64,000 bases of DNA from Sphingomonas jinjuensis (GTDB taxonomy: Bacteria > Pseudomonadota > Alphaproteobacteria > Sphingomonadales > Sphingomonadaceae): positions 62,001 through 126,000 of the forward strand of contig NZ_JACIEV010000009.1 in NCBI RefSeq assembly GCF_014197105.1. The letters run 5' to 3'. This document shows, piece by piece, positions 57,754-64,000 of the stretch. A program made the translations under genes and the position numbers. Below the pieces are notes generated by a model. It did not search any database and was not told the origin of the DNA. It saw nothing but the letters and a program-made list of their open reading frames with translations. Position 1 is the first letter of the stretch. Every line of letters begins with the position of its first letter.

Positions 57754-58629
57754 TTAGGTTTGGTCGAGCCTCTGGGCATGTTCCGTGCTGATATAGCCGG
57801 ATGCTCGCCGCGCGACCTCGGTGACGAGATGCTGGAATACCGGCAGGTTCTGCTTCAATCGCTCGGTCGGTGCTGCGATCAGCAACGCGGCTTCGACGTT
57901 GCCCTGCGGATCGAAGATGGGCGCCGCGATTGCGCCGCCGCCCTCCACCGCCTCATCGAGCGAGATGGAAACCCCGATGCTCCGGATCGCAAGCAAACCC
58001 GTACGGATCGCAGCCGGGTCCGTGGTGGTGCGCGGCGTGATCGACGTTAATTGTGCCTCGCTGAAGTAGCTCTCCTGCCAGTCGCTGTCTTGGTAGGCTA
58101 ACAGCAAGCGCCCGGCCGCGGTTGCATGCAGCGGACGTACGAAGCCGATTGGCATTGCGAAACGCACGGCCTTCGCGCTGGCTACCGTGTCGATAAAGGT
58201 GGTGACCTTGGCCTCGCGGTCGAGAACCGCCAGGTAGACCGTCTCCTGAGAGCGTTCGGCAAGTTCCTTCAAGAAAGGTCGTAGCTGCCGCAGCAGCCCT
58301 CGGGTTGAGAGAATCTGCGCTGCCAGCCGGTACATCGGTGGCCCAAGTAGATAGTCGCCGCTCACGCGCATCAGGTAGCCTGCGGTGACAAAGGGGCGGA
58401 TCAGTCCGAGCAGGCTGCTTTTGGGAACCCCCAATTCGCCGCTGAGCTCGGCCAGTGACCGTCCGTCGCTGTTTCGGGCCAAGATCTCCAGCATCCCGAT
58501 GATGCGGGCGACCGATCGCGGCGGCGAAGACGCGCTGCCGCCGCCGGCACCTGCATCCTCCAATGAAGCACGCGAACCAGGCCGAAGCTCGGCCGACTTC
58601 CCAGTACGTTTCGATGATGCTTCTTTCAT
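57754..58629 (-). CDS. IclR-family transcriptional regulator
   Basis: A 291-residue regulator from ATG 58629. The winged HTH is SVARIIGMLEILARNSDGRSLAEL and LGVPKSSLLGLIRPFVTAGYL. The effector domain has QETVYLAVLDREAK, RPLHATAAGRLLLAY, GVSISLDEAVEGGGAIAAPIFD. The N-terminal 38 residues are a low-complexity extension. It is divergent from the acyl-CoA synthetase gene and most likely controls the catabolic cluster in response to a pathway intermediate. Confidence 0.93.
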   Translation of the reverse strand: MKEASSKRTGKSAELRPGSRASLEDAGAGGGSASSPPRSVARIIGMLEILARNSDGRSLAELSGELGVPKSSLLGLIRPFVTAGYLMRVSGDYLLGPPMYRLAAQILSTRGLLRQLRPFLKELAERSQETVYLAVLDREAKVTTFIDTVASAKAVRFAMPIGFVRPLHATAAGRLLLAYQDSDWQESYFSEAQLTSITPRTTTDPAAIRTGLLAIRSIGVSISLDEAVEGGGAIAAPIFDPQGNVEAALLIAAPTERLKQNLPVFQHLVTEVARRASGYISTEHAQRLDQT

Positions 58630-58714
58630 GGCGCAAGCATGGCCGCTTCTGCCTGCCGTGCCAACTATGTTCTCCAACCAACACAAAGCATTTCAACGTC
58701 TTTGCAATTTTCGC

Positions 58715-58725
58715 ACGACAGTCGT
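58715..58725. promoter_or_regulatory. Short palindrome in the IclR/acyl-CoA synthetase divergent region
   Basis: ACGACAGTCGT, followed by ATTT, in the 230-base gap between the divergent genes. It shares the ACGA-N-TCGTATTT pattern with the stronger palindrome at 57708-57724. It may be the autoregulatory site of the IclR protein. Confidence 0.4.
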
Positions 58726-58859
58726 ATTTCCGAATGCGCCGCGCTATCGGCGGCCTTCACTGTTCTCAATTCCAGCTTGGAGCGCCCTGACCGATGAACG
58801 GCTCACACCAGTCCGCCAGACCGCATCTCGCCGATCGAGTTGCGGCCGGGAGAGGTGCG

Positions 58860-60431
58860 ATGCCTGATTACGGGACTACGACGATAACAGCCGCGTTCGC
58901 CGCGTCAGCGGCGAGGAACGCGAGCCGGCCCGCCGTTCGGCAGGGGATGCGCGAGATCAGCTTCGCGGAAGTGGATCAGCTGCGCCGCGACGGCGCTCGC
59001 GGACTGATTGCTCTCGGCATCCGGCCTGGTGAGCGCGTGGCGATCTGGGGCGTGAACAGCTTGGATTGGATCGTTGCCGGGCTCGCCCTGCTAACGGTCG
59101 GCGCCGTGCTCGTTCCCGTCGGCACGCGCCTGCGTGGGCGCGAGGCCGGTGCGATCCTGCGCAGCGCTGACGTTCGACTGATCTTCACGGATCACGGATT
59201 CGGCGGCTACGACTTCGTCGACGCGATCCACAGCGAGAGCCTGCCCAAGCTCGAGCACATCGTGGTCCTTCGCAGCGACGCGGAAGCTGCCGGGCAAGTC
59301 CGGGGCTGGTCGTCGCTGGTGCGGGCGGGTGCCGGTGTTGCCGCGCAGGAGGTGGATCGACGCGCCGGGGCGATCCGCCCCGACGATCTGTCCGACGTGC
59401 TTTTCACGTCCGGCACGACCGGCCAGCCGAAAGGCGTCATGATGACGCATGCCCAAAGCATCGTTGCCTGCGACCACCAAGCGCGTGCGCTGGGAGCGCG
59501 GTCCGACGACGTGCTTGGCGCGCTGTTTCCGTTTGCGCACAACGCCGGATACCGGTCCGCCTGGCAGACTTCGCTGCTTCTCGGCATGCGGATCGACCCA
59601 ATCGACGTCGTCAACCCAGACGATCTGCTCCAGTTCGTTCAGGCCAATCGGACGACGTTGCTACCGGCGGTACCCACCGTTTACCAATCTCTGATCGAGC
59701 ATCCGGCACGTCGCGACATGGACCTGAGCAGCCTGCGGGTGGCGATGACCGGCGGAACCATGGTCCCGATGCAGCTGATCTTCCAGATTCGTGAGCAGTT
59801 GGGCATTCCACACATTGTGAATGCGTACGGAATGACCGAGACTGCGGGCAACATCTCCTACACCCGGGCCGGCGACAGCGACGAAGTGATTGCGCGCACC
59901 GTTGGCCGGCCGCTCGAAAACCTCGAAGTGCGGATCGTCGACGACAACATGCGTCCACTCGCGCGCGATATGGTAGGTCAGATCGCGGTGCGCGGCTTTC
60001 AGGTGACCCACGGCTACCTGAACGATGCCCCGGCGACCGCGCGGAGCATGACCCAGGACGGTTTCCTTCTGACCGGTGACATTGGCTTGCTAGGTGCGGA
60101 CGGCAATCTGAGAATAACCGATCGCCTGAAGGACATGTACATCTGCGGGGGTTTCAACTGCTATCCAGCGGAGGTTGAAGAGGTCTTTCGCAAGATGCCG
60201 GGTGTTTGGCAGGCGGCGGTGGTGGGCATGGACGACGCCCGGCTCGGCCAGGTCGGCCGGGCGTTCATCGTCGCTGAGCCAGGCCTTCGGCTGAACGAGC
60301 AGGAAGTGATCGCCTGGGCGCGGGAGAACATGGCGGGTTACAAGGTACCCCGCGTCATCCGCTTTCTCGACGCATTGCCGCTCAACGCTCTCGGCAAGGT
60401 GAGCAAGGACGAACTTCGCCAGCTAGACTGA
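58860..60431 (+). CDS. Acyl-CoA synthetase (AMP-forming)
   Basis: A 523-residue adenylate-forming ligase that activates a carboxylic acid with ATP and CoA. It has the P-loop FTSGTTGQPKGV, the A5 segment NAYGMTETAGNIS, the A7 hinge TGDIGLLGADGNLRITDRLK, the A8 part MYICGGFNCYPAEVEEVF and the A10 lysine in NALGKVSKDEL. ATG 58860 has GGGAGAGG upstream. The FadD3-like C-terminal wording suits a cyclic or branched acid. It is divergent from the IclR gene and converges with a crotonase gene. Confidence 0.92.
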   Translation: MPDYGTTTITAAFAASAARNASRPAVRQGMREISFAEVDQLRRDGARGLIALGIRPGERVAIWGVNSLDWIVAGLALLTVGAVLVPVGTRLRGREAGAILRSADVRLIFTDHGFGGYDFVDAIHSESLPKLEHIVVLRSDAEAAGQVRGWSSLVRAGAGVAAQEVDRRAGAIRPDDLSDVLFTSGTTGQPKGVMMTHAQSIVACDHQARALGARSDDVLGALFPFAHNAGYRSAWQTSLLLGMRIDPIDVVNPDDLLQFVQANRTTLLPAVPTVYQSLIEHPARRDMDLSSLRVAMTGGTMVPMQLIFQIREQLGIPHIVNAYGMTETAGNISYTRAGDSDEVIARTVGRPLENLEVRIVDDNMRPLARDMVGQIAVRGFQVTHGYLNDAPATARSMTQDGFLLTGDIGLLGADGNLRITDRLKDMYICGGFNCYPAEVEEVFRKMPGVWQAAVVGMDDARLGQVGRAFIVAEPGLRLNEQEVIAWARENMAGYKVPRVIRFLDALPLNALGKVSKDELRQLD

Positions 60432-60526
60432 TCACTAAGCGGGCGAGACACTCGGAGACGTGCTCGCCCGGCGAAAATACGATTTCCAACCTCTGCGGAG
60501 CCGCCTGGATCGGTCTGCCTCCGTCG

Positions 60527-61429
60527 TCAGCGATGACGGATCCGCACGAAGCCATCACCGAACGGCGCATCGCGGTTCTTCAGCGCCTCCTTCAGGCCGT
60601 GCTCGGCCATGTCCTGCTTGAAGCGGCTCCGCCTTGGCCCCTTCGACAGGTGGGAACGCGCATCATTTTCGGCAGCAAGTCGCTGGATCGTCAGCGCGCC
60701 CATCTGCTCGAGCGCGAGGTTGACGATCCGCTTGTGCGTCCAGAGCAGTTCGGGGTCGACCGCCGCCACCCGGCGTGCCAGATCCTGCACTTCGGCATCG
60801 AGTTCGTCGGCGGGAACCGCGTCGAGCACAAGACCCAATCGCGCCGCATCGATGCCGGACACCTTGTCGCCGGTCAGCAACAGCCGCTTCGCCCACTGCG
60901 GTCCGCAGTGATAGATCCACATGTGCGCCGGTGGAGAGCCGTTGGCACGCGTCGCCGGAAAGCCGATCTTGGCATCCTCCGCCGCGATTAGGAGATCACA
61001 CGCAAGGGCAAGATCGGTTCCGCCCGCAAGGCAGTTGCCATGGATCTTGGCGATTACCGGCTTATGTAGCTGCGACAGCGTCATCGTGGCATCGAGGCTG
61101 CGCTCGAGCCGCCAACTGTCGTCGTCCAGCGTCTGGTTGACCGTCCGATACTGGATCGCGCGGCCGGACTGATCCTCCGCCATGCCGTTGTAGACGCCGA
61201 CGAGATCATATCCCGCGCAAAAGTCCTTTCCGGCCCCCTGCAGCACGATGCAGTGAACGTCAGTGCGGTCGTCCGCCTCGAGCAACGCGCCCCGAAGCTC
61301 GGCCATCATCTCGTCGCCGAGCACGTTGCGCTTCTCGGGCTGGTTCAGCGTGATGGTCGCGATCTGGTCGGCGACCTCAAAGAGAATACGTTCCGGCTGC
61401 GACAGCCATTTTCCTCGGTATTGCGTCAT
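60527..61429 (-). CDS. Crotonase-family protein (enoyl-CoA hydratase-like)
   Basis: A 300-residue crotonase from ATG 61429. It has LNQPEKRNVLGDEM, KDFCAGYDLVGVYNG and HGNCLAGGTDLALACDLLIAAE. The second-Glu position reads GFPATRANGSPPAHMWIYH, as in crotonases of steroid-type pathways, so the standard hydratase pair is not complete. The C-terminal 45 residues are longer and charged (SHLSKGPRRSRFKQDM). It lies 113 bases behind the paired acyl-CoA dehydrogenase genes, same strand. Confidence 0.88.
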   Translation of the reverse strand: MTQYRGKWLSQPERILFEVADQIATITLNQPEKRNVLGDEMMAELRGALLEADDRTDVHCIVLQGAGKDFCAGYDLVGVYNGMAEDQSGRAIQYRTVNQTLDDDSWRLERSLDATMTLSQLHKPVIAKIHGNCLAGGTDLALACDLLIAAEDAKIGFPATRANGSPPAHMWIYHCGPQWAKRLLLTGDKVSGIDAARLGLVLDAVPADELDAEVQDLARRVAAVDPELLWTHKRIVNLALEQMGALTIQRLAAENDARSHLSKGPRRSRFKQDMAEHGLKEALKNRDAPFGDGFVRIRHR

Positions 61430-61542
61430 GTTCGCTCCTAGAATTGATATGGCGGCGAGCCGGAGGGCAGGTTGCAGTCGCACTGGGTTGGTCGGCAAAG
61501 CGGCCAGGGTCACGCTCCCGTGCGTCGCCTGCCGCTGGCCGC

Positions 61543-62748
61543 TCAGGCGCGGGGCAGGCCAAGGAAGCGCTCGGCCACGATGTTGCGCATGATCTCGTTG
61601 GATCCCCCGGAGATCGTCCAGGAAAAGCTCTTGAGGAAGTCCAGCGCGGGAACGCCGCTGCTGTGGCCTGTGCAGGCAACCGGCGGTTGCCACTCCTGAT
61701 CGACCAGACCGCCGGCGCGGACCAGAAACTCCGTATAACGCTGGAGCAAGGGGGCCCAGTAAAGCTTGATATAGACCGGCAACGTCGCCAGCCTGCCTTC
61801 CTCGCTCTCCTCCGTCATGCTCAGCAAACGACCGATCATCAGGCGCACGGTCAGCAGTTCCGCGTGGAACGAGGCGAATTCCCGACGCAAGCCGACGTCG
61901 CTGAGCCATGAAGGCCGCGTGACCTGGCTCAGCTTGCGGTACCCCTGCCACACCCGCTCCGCATAGCTGAGCAGCAGCAGGCCGCGTTCGGACGACAGCG
62001 TGGACTGGGCGATCGCCCAGCCGCGATTTTCGGCGCCTATACGGTTCGACGCCGGAATGATGACGTCGTCGAGGAAGATCTCTGCGAACTCGCCCTCTCC
62101 GGTGATCTGTCGGATCGGACGCACAGTGACGCCCGGTGATCGCATGTCGAGGATGAACAGTGACAGGCCGTCGTGTTTGCGTGCGGCGTGCGGGTCGGTC
62201 CGGACCAGCAGCAGGCAATAGTCGGCATACATCGCGTAGGACGACCAGGTCTTCTGCCCGTTGACCACATAATGGTCCGCGTCGCGCGCCGCCGTCGTCC
62301 TGATCGAAGCCAGATCCGATCCGGCGCCGGGCTCCGAAAAACCCTGACACCAGACGTCGTTTCCGTCGCGCACGCCGCTCAGGTACAGATCGCGCTGTTC
62401 CTGGGTGCCCGCGTCGAACAGCGTCGCGGGCAGATGGAACAGCGATATGAGCATCAACTCCAGCTCCGGCGCGTCCGCTCGTGCCATCTCCTCATAGGCG
62501 ATGATCTGCCGCGAGAACGGCAGGCCGGGGCCACCCCACTCACGTGGCCAGTGCGGCGTAGCGAGCCCGACCTTCCGACGCTCCTCAAGCCACCACAGCT
62601 GAAAGCGGTTCACGTCCTCTTCGGTGGCGCCTTGCAAGCGGGTCCGCCAGTCGGTCGGCAAGGCGTTGGCCAACCACGCCTGGACGCCACGCCGAAAGGC
62701 GTCGTCGTCGGTGAGCCCAGTGAGCAGCCTCGAACCAGGGTTAGCCAC
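61543..62748 (-). CDS. Acyl-CoA dehydrogenase, catalytic-type subunit
   Basis: A 401-residue enzyme starting at GTG 62748, which overlaps the upstream stop (TAGTG). It has PREWGGPGLPFSRQ, GFSEPGAGSDLAS, VNGQKTWSSYA, ITGEGEFAEIFLDDV and the closing SGGSNEIMRNIVAERFLGLPR. A Glu in TLSSERG sits where isovaleryl/steroid-type enzymes have their catalytic base. Its sequence style matches the steroid FadE-type subunits that form heterotetramers with an adjacent gene product. Confidence 0.92.
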   Translation of the reverse strand: MANPGSRLLTGLTDDDAFRRGVQAWLANALPTDWRTRLQGATEEDVNRFQLWWLEERRKVGLATPHWPREWGGPGLPFSRQIIAYEEMARADAPELELMLISLFHLPATLFDAGTQEQRDLYLSGVRDGNDVWCQGFSEPGAGSDLASIRTTAARDADHYVVNGQKTWSSYAMYADYCLLLVRTDPHAARKHDGLSLFILDMRSPGVTVRPIRQITGEGEFAEIFLDDVIIPASNRIGAENRGWAIAQSTLSSERGLLLLSYAERVWQGYRKLSQVTRPSWLSDVGLRREFASFHAELLTVRLMIGRLLSMTEESEEGRLATLPVYIKLYWAPLLQRYTEFLVRAGGLVDQEWQPPVACTGHSSGVPALDFLKSFSWTISGGSNEIMRNIVAERFLGLPRA

Positions 62749-63827
62749 TACGCGGCCTCAAGGAGGTCGGCAACGCGGTCAAGGAGGCCCGCCCCGGTCT
62801 CGAACAGCGCCTCATCGAGCTTTGCGCGTTTCAGGTACAGATGTGCCGGATGCTCAGCGGTGAAGCCGATCCCGCCGAACAACTGTATGCAATCGCGCGT
62901 GACATCAGCCGCGACCCTGGCGATCTGCGCCTTGGCGGAGATCGCATTCAGGAGACCGTGATGATCTTCATCATCCATCGCCGCGACGTAGGCCAGGAGT
63001 TCGCGCGCCCCGACCAGCGCGGTGCTGTGGTCGGCCAACCGATGCTTTAGCGCCTGGAACGACCCGATCACCTTGCCGAACTGCTGCCGGGTCTTGAGAT
63101 AGTCGATCACACTTGCCAACGCCGACTCCGCCGCGCCGAGGGCATCCGCCGCCAGCGCGATCGCCGCATGGCGAAGCAGGTGATCCGCCACCCTGCCGGG
63201 ATCGGGCGGCAGGATCCAGGCGTCATCCTCGACCGCGACCTCGTCCAGCACGACCTCGGCAGCAGATCGGCTGGGATCGACAAGGCGGCGCGGCACCACG
63301 AGCACGCCGGCAGCGCTTGCCTCGATCGCCACCCAGCCTCGTCGGCCGCGCCGCTCCGCCGCAAGCAGGAAAAGGTTCGCGGCGCCCCCGTCAAGAAGGC
63401 CTCGCGCATGGCCGCTCATCCTCGCTCCGTCACAACGCAGGGCCGGCATTGCAGGCTGGGAGATGGACGCACGAACCGAGCCGCTTGCGATCAGTGGCAG
63501 CCAGCGCTCGCGCTGCGCCGGCGTACCGGCATCTCCGATCAACGCTGCGGCCAGCGTGGTGTCAAGCATCGGCACAGGGGCAACCGCTGCACCGAGCGCC
63601 AGATAGAGCCGCGCCATGGCCGCCCGGCTAAGACCAAGGCCGCCATGCTCCTCCGCGATCGTCAAGGCAGGCCAGCCGAGCTCGATGACCGAGCGCTGCA
63701 ATCCCTCGTTCGTCGAAATGGCGGCAGGATCGCCGGAAGCGAACGCCACCGCCCGTTCGATCGGCCATTCCGCCCTTAGCAGATCGGCAAAGCTTTCGGA
63801 CAGAAGATCCAGATCTGCGTCGCTCAT
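62748..63827 (-). CDS. Acyl-CoA dehydrogenase, partner-type subunit
   Basis: A 359-residue protein from ATG 63827. It shows AEEHGGLGLSRAAM, a shortened middle domain without the SEPGAGSD loop, TRQQFGKVIGSFQALKHRLAD, and a final QLFGGIGFTAEHPAHLYLKRAK. The Glu of the SSERG position is not present (ALAADALGAAESAL). It is translationally coupled to the next gene, so the two are likely subunits of one alpha2beta2 enzyme in which only one partner is catalytic. Confidence 0.9.
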   Translation of the reverse strand: MSDADLDLLSESFADLLRAEWPIERAVAFASGDPAAISTNEGLQRSVIELGWPALTIAEEHGGLGLSRAAMARLYLALGAAVAPVPMLDTTLAAALIGDAGTPAQRERWLPLIASGSVRASISQPAMPALRCDGARMSGHARGLLDGGAANLFLLAAERRGRRGWVAIEASAAGVLVVPRRLVDPSRSAAEVVLDEVAVEDDAWILPPDPGRVADHLLRHAAIALAADALGAAESALASVIDYLKTRQQFGKVIGSFQALKHRLADHSTALVGARELLAYVAAMDDEDHHGLLNAISAKAQIARVAADVTRDCIQLFGGIGFTAEHPAHLYLKRAKLDEALFETGAGLLDRVADLLEAA

Positions 63828-64000
63828 GCGACCGTTTCCCCGCGCGCCAACGTGGAATCGCCGGACAGTTGATTGAAGCAACTACAGCTGGCGACATCGA
63901 CCGTCTGCACGACCGACAGTCGCCGCCATTTCGATGATCTGCAAGATCGATCCATTTAGCGGAACGCGCTCCAATAGCCTCTCACGGGCACTTTGCACCG
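63828..64000. other. Right window edge, upstream of the acyl-CoA dehydrogenase pair
   Basis: 173 bases without a supported gene; probably the promoter region of the three-gene minus operon (two dehydrogenases and crotonase). No palindrome matching the other sites was noticed. Confidence 0.35.

Noticed and set aside
60527-62350. 607-codon reading of the crotonase gene extending into the dehydrogenase gene
   Set aside because: Residues before the ATG at 61429 are the antisense-like other frame of the acyl-CoA dehydrogenase; the crotonase begins at 61429.

Overview
The window looks like the chromosome of a sphingomonad-type alphaproteobacterium (Sphingomonas or a relative). It is GC-rich, has two large TonB-dependent receptors without SusD partners, carries a sphingomonad-looking UvrB with a basic C-terminal tail, and has short GC-rich palindromic intergenic repeats next to housekeeping genes. 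The assignment comes from gene content and style, not from a search.

Layout. (1) 1-7720, core chromosome: 3' part of uvrB, a TonB-dependent receptor, a DUF4142 protein, tRNA-Leu(CAA), a DUF983 membrane protein, a DUF559 protein and the C-terminal part of comM/yifB. (2) 7721 to about 43.9 kb, an accessory island. comM homology stops abruptly just before the Walker A motif at 7720, and everything to the right is accessory DNA ending with a large serine recombinase (41547-43244). No 5' part of comM was found in the window. (3) 43931-45178, an IS3-family element (1248 bp, IS407-like, programmed -1 frameshift). (4) 45559-63827, a catabolic cluster: Baeyer-Villiger monooxygenase, two SDRs, TonB receptor, MFS permease, HSL-type esterase, four crotonase-fold enzymes (one with the active site of 6-oxocamphor hydrolase), three acyl-CoA dehydrogenases, an acyl-CoA synthetase and an IclR regulator. 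This suits breakdown of an alicyclic or terpenoid ketone by oxygen insertion or retro-Claisen ring opening followed by beta-oxidation.

The island has two notable parts. The left half (7.8-32.5 kb) reads as a conflict or defence region: an adenine-type DNA methyltransferase, a papain-like cysteine peptidase, a tightly coupled three-gene operon of two trypsin-like peptidases plus a STAND NTPase, and divergent to it a trypsin-like peptidase fused to a DRGH-type (NUC1) nuclease. Further right are a 988-residue tyrosine recombinase-like protein with an AlpA-like partner, a PD-(D/E)XK-type protein and a SIR2-domain protein. The right half (33.6-41.5 kb) is a coupled operon with a HWE/HisKA_2-like kinase, a DnaQ-type exonuclease, three unknown proteins, a P-loop primase/helicase-like protein and a CoiA-like protein. 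It lies divergent to a metallophosphoesterase. Near-identical 16-bp palindromes precede two of its transcription units.

The best candidate for an undescribed system is the protease-protease-STAND operon facing a protease-nuclease fusion (10.7-18.9 kb). My reading is a sensor NTPase that triggers a proteolytic cascade which unleashes a nuclease; only the architecture is visible, and the mechanism is inference.
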